DNA from: Hymenopellis radicata
Taxonomy: Eukaryota; Basidiomycota; Agaricomycetes; Agaricales; Physalacriaceae
DNA length: 15,885 bases
Reading direction: 5' to 3'
Assembly: GCA_015501595.1 (NCBI GenBank)
Contig: JADNRX010001031.1
Coordinates: forward strand, 1-15,885
This document shows, piece by piece, positions 7,049-14,355 of the stretch. The notes below the pieces were generated by a model, which saw only the letters and a program-made list of their open reading frames with translations, searched no databases and was not told the origin of the DNA. The translations under genes were made by a program, and so were the position numbers. Numbering within the stretch: the first letter of the stretch is position 1; each line of letters starts with the position of its first letter.

Positions 7049-7758
7049 GTTCTTGTTCGTTGGTTTCCTTGCAGGATCTCTTCGCGCTGACAGCATCCGG
7101 TTTGTACGTATAGCCTTTAACTCGCTGGGCTTGTTCTGACGAGCTCGCAACTGCTTACGGATCCTCGAGTGCTTTCCGTAATTGTTCCCTTGCTATGGGT
7201 CTTCTGATCGCGCTGTTCTTGAATTTAATCTGATGGACTGGCAGAAGATTTCGCCCAATGTTAGTACGTGCATTTCGGTAACCTACAGGCTACAAGTACT
7301 GATTAAGTGCTACAGGCTGTCCAAGTAAAGTAGCGTAGCACAAAAAATCTATCAAAAATAGTTCGTCGCGAGGCTAGCAGGAGTGGCTCGATGATGATGC
7401 TTGTGGGTCGGTCAGGAAAATAAATAAAAAGAAAAGAAAAGAAAAAAGAAAAAGGGAAAGAAAATGGAGAAAAAGAGGGGATAAGTTGTAATATACGTAC
7501 ATGAATGTTATCAATGCCCTCGTCCCACTTCGGGCCTGCTCTGATGGTAATAGAACGAGCGGAAGAAGAAATGTGGTGGTTTGGCCATTTTTGGTGCCCG
7601 AGGTACAGCCACAGTCATGTGACGGTAATCGGTGCTACCAAAGAGAATTTTGTCTGAATATTTCCTGAACCCCGAAAAATGCAAGAAAGTCAGAACATTC
7701 ATTTCATGTAAGTATAATGCCAGGAGTTTTTTGGTTAGAGCACAAAAGCAGGTTCCGG
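7049..7758. other. Stretch without a supported gene
   Basis: A few splice-like signals follow the preceding open frame (to about 7120). CTACAGGCT is repeated at 7283 and 7310. The rest holds the purine-rich tract at 7414-7481 and a 63-codon minus-strand frame (7702-7511) with no supporting signal. Confidence 0.4.
7414..7481 (+). repeat. Purine-rich A/G tract
   Basis: Nearly pure A/G over about 68 bases, mostly GAAAA/GAAA units with three or so T interruptions. Simple-sequence DNA. Confidence 0.8.
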
Positions 7759-7759
7759 C

Positions 7760-7987
7760 TTGGTATTAATTCGATGTGCTACCGGTCGGAGTTTGAATTT
7801 CTGTGATCGCGCCGATCGCGTCAAGGCTCTGCGTGACTTGACGGCCAACGACTCACTCCCTCTTTTGTGTCTCTCGAGGACCTGCCGACCTTCACGTGCG
7901 GCAATGAAAGCGGACAACGGGGCGCCGACAGTGCGCCTGGACGATTCTGTTTTCCCGTTGTGTGTGTGCGCCCCGTACCGGGAGTGA
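7760..7987 (+). other. Open frame inside the inverted-repeat interval
   Basis: The plus frame runs 75 codons from a TTG to TGA 7985-7987 and contains RADRVKALRDLTANDSLPLL. A minus frame of 110 codons (8067-7735) overlaps it. Neither has a normal start or splice support, and coding status is doubtful. Confidence 0.15.
7779..7798 (+). repeat. 20-bp inverted repeat, left arm
   Basis: CTACCGGTCGGAGTTTGAAT is exactly complementary to 8317-8336. The arms bound 558 bp. The immediate flanks (GATGTG left, GATAGG right) give no clear target duplication. The core GTTTGAAT resembles the T-loop (B box) of a tRNA, but no full tRNA fold is present. Confidence 0.85.
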
Positions 7988-8127
7988 TGCCTTATGCATG
8001 GTGAATGCACACCGCGCACTTGCTCGGGAGGGCTTATCCGCAGTATTAGGGAATAAAGCCTCACCATCTCTGTACTCTCTTCCGAATTGAATGCAATCCT
8101 TCTGACGCGCGCGCCACATCCAATTCG

Positions 8128-8626
8128 CGAGTTATCATGATGTTCAGATTAAAAATTGCCTCAGATTGTGAGAAAGACAGGTGTATGGAAGGTACTGATG
8201 GTAGATACTGAATGATATGCACCTTTCAGAGCTGCGCGTTCAAACGCGGGGACGAACACGGCGTTGAATTATTGGCAGTCGTGAGAATAACCTACTCAAA
8301 GTGGTGCTCACGCGAGATTCAAACTCCGACCGGTAGGATAGGATAAGCACCCACCAGCATGATCAGCGAGCCGCAGGAGTGAAGTGGGCCGCGAAGAAGT
8401 CCGCGTTGACAGGTGAAGCCGTCGGCGGCAAAGTCTTCGCCTCTGAGTGTGAGCGTTGGGAGCGTTGGACCCAAGTGAGGTGGGTGGCCAGCGCACGTCG
8501 TGTCCCAACCCGTGAAATTCGCCGCTGCGAGGGGAGGTACAGGACAGGTGGAAAGGGTGCGGGAGCAGAAGCCAAACAGAGCCCTTTCATACACGTGATG
8601 TTATCCGAGTTGATCTCAGCCACCAC
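8128..8626. other. Upstream region of the 348-residue ORF
   Basis: It contains the right arm of the 20-bp inverted repeat. Several mutually overlapping frames on both strands (8308-8743) have no splice or start support. No obvious TATA box was found just upstream of ATG 8627. Confidence 0.35.
8317..8336 (-). repeat. 20-bp inverted repeat, right arm
   Basis: Exact reverse complement of 7779-7798. On the minus strand it is embedded in a small fold: GGTGCT (8351-8346) pairs with AGCACC (8308-8303) around the T-loop-like core GAGTTTGAATCTC. This resembles a truncated tRNA-like end. Confidence 0.85.
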
Positions 8627-9673
8627 ATGAATCCCAACACAGTCGCCATCGCCAGCCCTCCCGTAGACTCTCGTTACGAGGATTGGCGTAAACAGCTTGA
8701 CCTTGAAAGAGCCGCCCGAATGCAGGCTGAGCAGCTTCTTCAAGCTCGCCTACTTGAAACAGAGGCGATGGATGCTATTCTTGGGTGGTCAACATCAATT
8801 TCGACACAATGTATCTCCACCATGGTCTCTTCGCTGAATTCGGAGATTGATCAGCTGGCTTCTTTAATCCTCGACTCCCTTCCTCTTTCCAGCAGCCAAA
8901 TCTCCTCTCCCTCAGCATCTTCCCTGCCCAACACGCCACCTCTCCTTTGGAATTATCTGCTGGTGCAGATTAACTCTACATCAGATCATGATATTCGCCA
9001 CGCTTTACGTGATATAGCAATTCGATCTGTGCTAGCAGGCCTTTGCCACGATCTAATCCGGGCTTGGAGCACTCGTCCAAAGCTTAGTTCGGTGCTGCAG
9101 GACCTGGAGCATCGTATCAGGCTTACCAGTACGCTACTTTTCACTCTGGACAGTGAAGGTGTATCTCATAGATATCTAGGCCCTGTAATTGTTGTTGCTC
9201 ATTGGCGTGCCTTGACGCGTTCAAATTTGAAGTACCGAGAGCCTGGCGCCTTTGACTCATTCGCAAAGCGAGTCATCTTTAATGACTTGACTGCATCTTT
9301 GAGCATGTTAGGATTTCTGCATCCGAACGACACTGGAGAGAACAACCTGAAACATTCGGTCTATGCAGATCGTGTGGCGCATCTTGCTGAATCTATGATT
9401 AAGCTTGACCGCGCCATGCATGAGGAGTGTCGAGAGTATCCACTTGCTCTACTTTTTAAACGGCCCGGGCAACCCTTCGACCCAGCCGCCATGACGGAGG
9501 TACAGTTCGATGGACCAATAGCGAACGGAAGGAAGAGGGCTGATACAAGTCTTGAAAGTCCCACTGAGGAGAAGGTGGCCTGTGCTTGTGGATTAGGACT
9601 AGTGGACAATTCACAGGGGTTAATAATCTTGAAACCTGAGGTGTATACCTTTTCAGTTGCCGCATTAGCTTAA
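8627..9673 (+). CDS. Intronless 348-residue orphan with N-terminal coiled coil
   Basis: The longest ORF of the window, from ATG 8627 (context CCACCACATGA) to TAA 9671-9673. Residues about 13-54 form a charged amphipathic helix (YEDWRKQLDLERAARMQAEQ, then LLQARLLETEAMDAILGW), probably a coiled coil. A Ser/Pro linker (about 84-103) follows, then a mainly helical region to about 280 (DHDIRHALRDIAIRSVLAGL, VIVVAHWRALTRSNLKYREP). The C-terminal 70 residues are polar, with KRADTSLESPTEEK and a CAC triplet. No signal peptide, membrane span or catalytic motif was seen. Codon choice is even. I believe this is a real gene, probably lineage-restricted. Low identity to a known fungal family cannot be excluded without a search. 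Confidence 0.8.
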   Translation: MNPNTVAIASPPVDSRYEDWRKQLDLERAARMQAEQLLQARLLETEAMDAILGWSTSISTQCISTMVSSLNSEIDQLASLILDSLPLSSSQISSPSASSLPNTPPLLWNYLLVQINSTSDHDIRHALRDIAIRSVLAGLCHDLIRAWSTRPKLSSVLQDLEHRIRLTSTLLFTLDSEGVSHRYLGPVIVVAHWRALTRSNLKYREPGAFDSFAKRVIFNDLTASLSMLGFLHPNDTGENNLKHSVYADRVAHLAESMIKLDRAMHEECREYPLALLFKRPGQPFDPAAMTEVQFDGPIANGRKRADTSLESPTEEKVACACGLGLVDNSQGLIILKPEVYTFSVAALA

Positions 9674-9682
9674 ATTCAGCAT

Positions 9683-9892
9683 ATGTTGTCCGTCCGCATA
9701 CGTTGTCCGCCCGCTATGACATCTAGGACCGTGCCTTCAAAGGACTTCAATGTAAGGCTGATTATATATACAGGTAACGAGGACCCTCTGGATAAAGTCC
9801 CTACGCGCTGGCGTCCGCAGGTTGGGTTACGCGTGCTGCCGGCCGAGGCGATGCTTCTAGCACTGGTGCGTTCGTCAAGCATGGAACACTGA
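9683..9892 (+). CDS. Short ORF just downstream, 69 residues
   Basis: ATG 9683 lies nine bases after the stop of the 348-residue ORF. The frame runs to TGA 9890-9892. The middle reads plausibly as protein (SKDFNVRLIIYTGNEDPLDK, VLPAEAMLLALVRSS). It could be a separate micro-ORF, a remnant, or the true end of the upstream gene after a lost splice. No donor with fitting phase was found. Function unknown. Confidence 0.25.
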   Translation: MLSVRIRCPPAMTSRTVPSKDFNVRLIIYTGNEDPLDKVPTRWRPQVGLRVLPAEAMLLALVRSSSMEH

Positions 9893-10084
9893 CATACTAA
9901 AGTTGCGTTAGATCATTGTCTCGAATACTCAGCACACTCAATGAGATGTATGGGTGCCTTTCAACTACCTCCATTCGAAGAATTAACGCTTCTGTGTTTG
10001 TACTAATGCTTGTAACATCGGTTCGTCCTGGTTCCAACCTGCTGAACCTATTCAGGCATCATTGATACGCTTTGCAGATTTTTC

Positions 10085-10276
10085 GTGTTAACCAGTCATC
10101 GGTGGACTAAGTGGCCCTCGGTCTATTTCTTGCATGCAAGTAGGGATGTGTCTCATCCTGAGCACTGCTGCGTTCGCATCATGGTCACCATCCACGTAGA
10201 TTCCACTCAGCCACAGGCATGGGGAGTCCGTCAGTGGCGTGTGGCCTTTCTAGAAGCTATGCGAGCCCTGGAGTGA
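10085..10276 (+). other. Coding-like open frame, no early ATG
   Basis: The frame is open for 63 codons to TGA 10274-10276. The first ATG (10180) gives only MVTIHVDSTQPQAWGVRQWR plus 11 residues. The text looks like protein, with several Trp and C-ending codons. It may be an exon of a gene continuing toward 10545, but no phase-consistent join was seen. Confidence 0.2.
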
Positions 10277-10544
10277 TCTATTGGAGTAACGACGTACTTC
10301 AGCATCACAGATTTCTTGATCATGTTCTCTCCTCACTTCTACCGATCCTTCAAAAAGTCTTTGTTTCCTTTATTCATGAAATGTCTTGCTTTGCGATGAG
10401 CTAGTCTAATTCTGCTATATCTACGCGTTTGTCACCCTTTGTCATTATTCTTTTCCTTCAGCCTTAGTGATCTCCTCCAGCCTTTCATGGGCGAGGTTTA
10501 TAAGTAAGTGATCTGCGAGTGGTAATAATACGTTTCTGCGCTCA

Positions 10545-10947
10545 ATGGCTGCTACAAGCAATCCATTCCAAAGTGGCCACCGCCATAACAATCGCACCCC
10601 AGCTACCAAGAATCCGTTTCAAACTGATCCCGGCGAGGGTATGGCATTGTGTCTTTCCAATTTGGAAGTCTTGCTTGACTTTCCATTGTACAGAAACTCT
10701 CCCTCCGATGTCGAACTCGCTCAAGGCCAATCGTGATTCAGAGATCGTTGAACTTCAGCGCGAGTTGCCGTTTGTCGTCAAAGCAAGCGCATTCCTAAAA
10801 CGAAAATATCAGCATGTTGACTTCCGCGGAATACTCACCATTATGGAGGCGGAGAACATCAACCACCGGGGCGGAACTACAGCCAGCAAGGGCTTCATCC
10901 AGCGGAGCAGTCCTACGCTTCCAGTGGGAACGAGATGCATCTTGTAG
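10545..10947 (+). CDS. Two-exon orphan with paired NPF motifs, 115 residues
   Basis: Exons are 10545-10638 and 10694-10947. The 55-nt intron is textbook: GTATGG donor, CTTGAC branch site and TTGTACAG acceptor, with a phase-1 join (GAG G|AA). A TTTATAAGTA element at about 10496 lies some 50 bases upstream of the ATG. The protein starts MAATSNPFQ and has a second NPFQ at residues 23-26. NPF is the core ligand for EH domains in endocytic adaptors, so that role is possible but inferred from three residues only. Residues about 45-90 are charged and helical (RDSEIVELQRELPFVVKASA, FLKRKYQHVDFRGIL). The tail is polar and ends in TAG 10945-10947. A minus-strand frame overlaps the last exon but lacks splice support. 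Confidence 0.65.
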
Positions 10948-11177
10948 ATAACGTCCCACGCTCCGCCGGAACATCTATCAACTTGTCTGGGAGAGCGCTT
11001 AGAGAAAGACGGAGGATAAAGATTAGGAACACGTACTGCGACGTCAACGTGTGCGGGATATGACAGCCCATTAGAATAGAACCATGCTGAGTGACGCCGC
11101 TGCCATGCGGCTAATGTCGACTCGTCCTTGTTGCTAAAGCCATCCTCGCCGCCTGGCTGGTGGCTGTGGTCGTGCAT
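10948..11177 (-). other. Minus-strand open frame, antisense tail overlap
   Basis: ATG 11177 opens a 122-codon frame (to 10809) starting MHDHSHQPGGEDGFSNKDES and continuing SAWFYSNGLSYPAHVDVAVR. The part outside the plus-strand exon (10948-11177) looks like protein; the rest overlaps the NPF gene. It lies downstream of the ATPase remnant on the same strand but shows no ATPase motif. Coding status uncertain. Confidence 0.25.
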
Positions 11178-11313
11178 GCCAGTGTGACTGTCGTCGTTGT
11201 TGGCTGGTGCCGTCTTCGTGGTCGTCCCGGCAGCATGTCGGCGTCGTCCTTGCTTCTAAATGAACTGGATGGCGGGGCCTTCATCACCACCTTTATGAGC
11301 CGTGCAAACTTAC

Positions 11314-11538
11314 TCCACGTTTGATGCAGTCTGAGTGCCCAACTCGTACCCTTCACCAGGCGCACCGGCGATCCACATCTTGCGAACGGACATTTTACCT
11401 GTACTTTGATTAACATTTACATTACGGAGCGGAATATGTTGAAATTAAATATAGTAAGAGTACCGGTTTTGTTACTGCAGATGTCGGCGACGCCTCCAAG
11501 GTTCTCGAGCGCATCGAGTTGTTCCAGTGGATGATGGC
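11314..11538 (-). pseudogene. Fragment of an ENA-type (type IID) P-type ATPase, inactive
   Basis: On the minus strand 11515-11453 encodes a near-perfect P-type ATPase phosphorylation motif, LENLGGVADICSNKTGTLT. The family has DKTGTLT, and the Asp accepts the phosphate from ATP. Here codon 11473-11471 is AAC, so the catalytic Asp is Asn. The family continues Q-G-K-M, and GKMSVRKMWIAGAPGEGYEL is found at 11398-11314. It follows a 54-nt gap with a GTTAAT branch and a GTACAG acceptor, but the donor and the Q codon are missing after TLT, consistent with a small deletion. A following GTAAGT donor (11313) survives. Upstream, RHxxxxQLDAL can still be traced to about 11538. The rest of the roughly 1000-residue pump, including the membrane segments and nucleotide-binding core, is not recognisable. 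ENA pumps export Na+ or K+ at the plasma membrane; this copy cannot. Confidence 0.8.
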
Positions 11539-11814
11539 GCGAATAGCGAGGAGTGCGACAAGGTTCTTGAGGATGGAAGTGTGTTCGGCGGCATGTCGCA
11601 GTTGGTTGCTGGTGTTGACATGGCAGACGATGGCGAGAGTCGCAGGACGAAGTCGTTTCCAATGAACGGCAGCAAGTTTGAGACTGGGGAAAAGCCAATG
11701 GTGAAAAGTGTTGATGAGAGTCTGCATAAGGCACATTCAGAGAGATGAAGGAGGAAATAAGAGGAAGCGAAGAAGAATACACACCATTTTGGGCGAGCAC
11801 GTCGGCGACGCCAT
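11422..11814 (-). CDS. Alternative two-exon frame overlapping the ATPase remnant
   Basis: A GTGTGT...TATGCAG intron (11784-11722, 63 nt) joins MASPTCSPKM (11814-11785) in phase 0 to a 99-codon exon (11721-11422). The exon reads NTFHHWLFPSLKLAAVHWKR and CHVNTSNQLRHAAEHTSILK. The splice signals are good and the exon has C-ending codons. Its 3' part, however, runs through the ATPase motif in a different frame, so at least that part is unlikely to be authentic protein. It may be a chimeric or degenerating gene. Confidence 0.25.
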
Positions 11815-11895
11815 GCCGCCTGGACCCCAACTTGTAGCCTTGTTGGAGGTACAAAGACGACGGCGAACTAGACCCGTCAAGCCCGGCGCCGTCGT
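11779..11895 (-). repeat. Diverged duplicated exon-donor segment, copy 1
   Basis: It aligns with 12283-12397. Both copies share the GTGTGTATT donor, GCGTCGCCGACGTG/GAGTCGCAGACGCG, the AAGCTACAAATTGAG-type word (GGCTACAAGTTGGGG here) and GACGGC near the far end. I estimate about 60-65% identity with small indels. Confidence 0.55.
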
Positions 11896-11919
11896 CCATC
11901 AGCGTTCTGGTAAACACGT

Positions 11920-12018
11920 TCACGCCCCGCTCTCCGTCAGTGTGTCCCAGTATGTCCATTCCTCGTCTGAAAGTGCCCTCCATTGCTGGCTGACAGTCGG
12001 CACGAAGATTGCCGCCAT
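11920..12018 (-). other. Short open frame with HMG-like helix
   Basis: ATG at 12018 opens 32 codons containing QQWRALSDEEWTYWDTLTES. This resembles the W-x-x-L-S-D-E-E segment of helix 2 in HMG boxes, but nothing else of that domain is seen. It is in the same frame as the last exon of the 12022-12453 gene, separated by that gene's TAG and one codon. It could be a read-through remnant. Confidence 0.2.
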
Positions 12019-12021
12019 GTC

Positions 12022-12453
12022 CTAGATGATCAGGAGACGTAGACAGAGCAGATAAATGTGATTGGGACGGTATGAATTGTGATCTGGTCGGCGAGGTAGA
12101 TAGAGGGACAGAGGGTGAAGGACAGCCTCGAAAAGAGAGGTGGAAGGCGACCAGTGAGGCCTGTGTTTGAGGCGTTCAATCAACTGCGGGACTTGGGTAT
12201 CGAAGGTGTCGAGAACAGCGAGAACGGGAGTTTCTTAGTTAGTCAAGCTTTAGATGAAATGATGCAAAAAACAAGCAGAAATACACACGTTCTGGGCCGG
12301 ACGCGTCTGCGACTCCAACCAGTAGAAATCTCAATTTGTAGCTTCGTTCGGGCACGAGAACAATGGTGCGGCGAATCGTCCAGCCTGAAGCCGTCATTGA
12401 GAAATGGTGCTGCTCCGTCCCGAAGGCTGACGTGTTCGTACTTTACTCGCCAT
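12022..12453 (-). CDS. Three-exon orphan, 104 residues
   Basis: Exons on the minus strand are 12453-12447 (ATGGCGA), 12384-12289 and 12233-12022. The introns are 62 nt (GTAAAG...GGCTTCAG) and 55 nt (GTGTGT...TTGACTAACTAAG). Both joins are phase 1 and give one frame: MASWTIRRTIVLVPERSYKL, then RFLLVGVADASGPEQ, then a 70-codon exon (LAVLDTFDTQVPQLIERLKH...). If the tiny first exon is not used, ATG 12397 gives MTASGWTIRRT with the same remainder. A pyrimidine-rich leader precedes ATG 12453. The protein is basic with a hydrophobic end (IYLLCLRLLII). Exon 2 and its donor have a diverged copy at 11779-11895. No family recognised. Confidence 0.5.
12283..12397 (-). repeat. Diverged duplicated exon-donor segment, copy 2
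   Basis: Partner of 11779-11895, about 500 bases away in the same orientation. This copy is the second exon of the 12022-12453 gene model. Confidence 0.55.
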
Positions 12454-12862
12454 GAGAGTAAAAGAAAAGTTGAACGTTAAAAGTCACAGCTATTTGGAGC
12501 TGAGTCGAGGTCGGAAACGACAGGAAAGAGACGAAATAGAATCCGCGGAAAGGCCTAGGATCCGATGAATGACGGAGACTCGAGAAGCTATCAGAGAGCG
12601 TGAGAGGTGACAAAAATGGGAAGAAAAAGTGTACTTCTGCGGACAGGACGAGCTACAACTCGCCCTACCCTCATCCCAATGGTGCTTGCAGCCTTGAGGA
12701 TTTCTGAACATGGGTGAAGAGAAGACCGCGCAGATCAGGTGTTGGTGATCGAAGACCAAGACTAAGTACAATCAACGACGACGAATGACACGAGAGCAAG
12801 AAGACTTACTGAGGGTAAGAGGATCAACAAGGAAACACTGCTCAAGTGCAGACAACTCACTA
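12454..12862. other. Intergenic stretch, probable leader or promoter
   Basis: On the minus strand the last 150 bases before ATG 12453 are rich in C and T (TTTCTTCCC..., CGTCTCTTTCCTGTCG), as in many fungal 5' leaders. A 93-codon minus frame (12771-12490) is open but has no supporting signal. Confidence 0.35.
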
Positions 12863-13378
12863 TCAGACCAGTGGTGATAGATAATTTTGTTCCCAACGCC
12901 TAGTTTCTGACGCCAGAGGGGAAATAACGCATAGGAGCCGCTTCAAGACAGCAAAGATGTCTGGCATCTTGCCAATCATCGGGAGGCTGATTGAGCGCGC
13001 TGTTGCCAGTCGGCGCCGTGTAGCAAGACGGCACGGGGGAATGGACTCTGTGAGTGCGAGAAGGTGAGGGAAGGGGTCGTCGAGGAAGGTCGTGAACCGG
13101 AAAGATGATAGAGCTGCTCGTAGTGATAGAACCCAAGCGATCCACCGTATGCGTTGTCGCAAGGTACATGTAAACTGGTGTAGTCGTTAAAGTCGGGCAC
13201 GGCGTTGGTCTCGGGTTGGTCTAGTCGCAAAAGTAAGCGACTAGAATTATGGAAGCCACAGAGGGGACTTACATTGTGCTAGAGAGGTGGTAGGAAGGCG
13301 CATCTCGATACTAGTATGTTCCTCGGTGCGAGAGCCATTGCTGGAGGAAGCCTGAGGCAGCCAGCTCCGGAGCGGCAT
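12863..13378 (-). CDS. Three-exon orphan, 137 residues
   Basis: Exons on the minus strand are 13378-13273, 13220-13098 and 13047-12863. The introns are 52 nt (GTAAGT...GCGACTAG) and 50 nt (GTTCAC...CACTCACAG), both phase 1. The product joins MPLRSWLPQASSSNGSRTEE, a Tyr/Asp-rich middle (TNAVPDFNDYTSLHVPCDN, GFYHYEQLYHLS) and a basic end (PMIGKMPDIFAVLKRLLCV), stopping at TGA 12865-12863. The frame is open further upstream (to about 13465), so the start could lie earlier. In exon 3 another frame (GNSALNQPPDDWQDARHLCC) is equally protein-like; the chosen one rests on phase only. No domain recognised. Confidence 0.45.
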
Positions 13379-13478
13379 TACGGGGACGAGAACTACTACG
13401 CTTGACGCATAATCGAGATGGAAGACATGCCGTTGCTCAATACAGATAGCTGTCCTACTGCACAATGAGAAGCTGTTA

Positions 13479-13840
13479 ATGCAGAAATTCAGGGAAGGAG
13501 CGAATGTACCAAATGGGCCAGTTCGCTGTTTAAGGTTTCAAAAGCGACGGTAAGACCGAGGCTAGATCCAGATCGTGATCAGCACCACCATTTATCCACG
13601 ACAAGTCCAAGCCTGGTCTGCCAGGGGAATTTGGCGGTGGGGGCCAAGTATAAATATTACCATGTCGAATACTATGTCAAAGCCGTTAATATCATCGCAT
13701 TGGATCACGACTTGACGTACCTTTCCCCCAAGATCAAGAAGGCGCTCCGGCGAGGAGATCAGATGCACTCTGATGCACTTCGATTCCTATGGCCGAAGTT
13801 TCGTGAAAAAGATAACGAGTTGAGCCCGAAGTACTACTAG
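13479..13840 (+). CDS. Two-exon orphan, 101 residues
   Basis: Exons are 13479-13549 and 13606-13840. ATG 13479 gives MQKFREGANVPNGPVRCLRF. A GTAAGA donor (13550) and an ACAAG acceptor (13605) bound a 56-nt intron, and the phase-2 join runs into PSLVCQGNLAVGAKYKYYHV. The second exon is strongly coding: KAVNIIALDHDLTYLSPKIK, then KALRRGDQMHSDALRFLWPK, ending at TAG 13838-13840. The opposite strand is closed by stops here, which supports the plus strand. The last 40 residues look like two basic helices. No family recognised. It diverges from the minus-strand gene starting near 13378, with about 100 bp between the starts. Confidence 0.55.
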
Positions 13841-13860
13841 CGGTCAACCTGAAGTGAAAT

Positions 13861-14355
13861 TCAAGTCGAAATGAAGTTCAAAAACTTGCCTTTTCGCCCA
13901 AATGAAAAGCCTGCCGGCGAGGGCAACAACACTGCTATGTAGTAAAACACCATTCCGGATTCAACGTCCGCAATCCGTCCGGGATGGCAGCGAAAGCCGC
14001 CTCCAAATGATTGAAGCCTGTCGAGTACTGCCAAGCCAAAGGCAGTGAAGATAAGTCGAATCTGAAAAGGGTCAGTAAATGACTTGCAGATGATCGAAAA
14101 TGCGCACTTTTTTCTCAGGAAAAAGCCGGTCCGGCGAGGACAGTCGATGCTGCTCGTGTTTGAAGATCGCCTTCCGAATCGTAGATCTACGGCGAACTTG
14201 GAAATGAGGTCCGATACATATAATATCTTGCTTCTCAAGTCCTTCAACAGCGAACTGGCACGGCGTACTTGTGACATACGACATGCTCGATTAGCAGACT
14301 CTGCAGTCTGTGCGATCCTAGATGGGATAATTTTATCAATGTCAGCGGAGGTCAT
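13861..14355 (-). CDS. Minus-strand coding blocks, frame and splicing unresolved
   Basis: Several short stretches read convincingly but in different frames: FVPYIDMTSADIDKIIPSRI at the 5' side, CQFAVEGLEKQDIICIGPHF with RLFPEKKVRIFDHLQ in the middle, and LAWQYSTGFNHLEAAFAAIP with DGLRTLNPEW at the 3' side. A strong acceptor (TACTGACCCTTTTCAG, ending about 14061) separates the last two. A further short intron (GTGTTT...CGGCAG) would extend the end to WLFIWAKRQVFELHFD. I could not find a single phase-consistent chain. It is either an exon-rich gene or a frame-disrupted relic. Identity unknown. Confidence 0.35.
   Translation of the reverse strand: MTSADIDKIIPSRIAQTAESANRACRMSQVRRASSLLKDLRSKILYVSDLISKFAVDLRFGRRSSNTSSIDCPRRTGFFLRKKCAFSIICKSFTDPFQIRLIFTAFGLAVLDRLQSFGGGFRCHPGRIADVESGMVFYYIAVLLPSPAGFSFGRKGKFLNFIST

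Noticed and set aside
7779..8336. A complete tRNA gene around the T-loop-like core
   Set aside because: Neither copy has a D arm, anticodon arm or full-length acceptor spacing; only about 50 bases can be folded.
9361..9665. Minus-strand frames inside the 348-residue ORF
   Set aside because: They are shorter, overlap each other, and are explained by the composition of the main ORF on the other strand.
10809..11177. The 122-codon minus-strand frame as a gene over its whole length
   Set aside because: Its last third lies antisense to the well-supported NPF exon and has no splice or motif support.
11920..12018. HMG-box gene
   Set aside because: Only a single helix-like segment resembles the domain; helix 1 and helix 3 and their key aromatic residues are absent.
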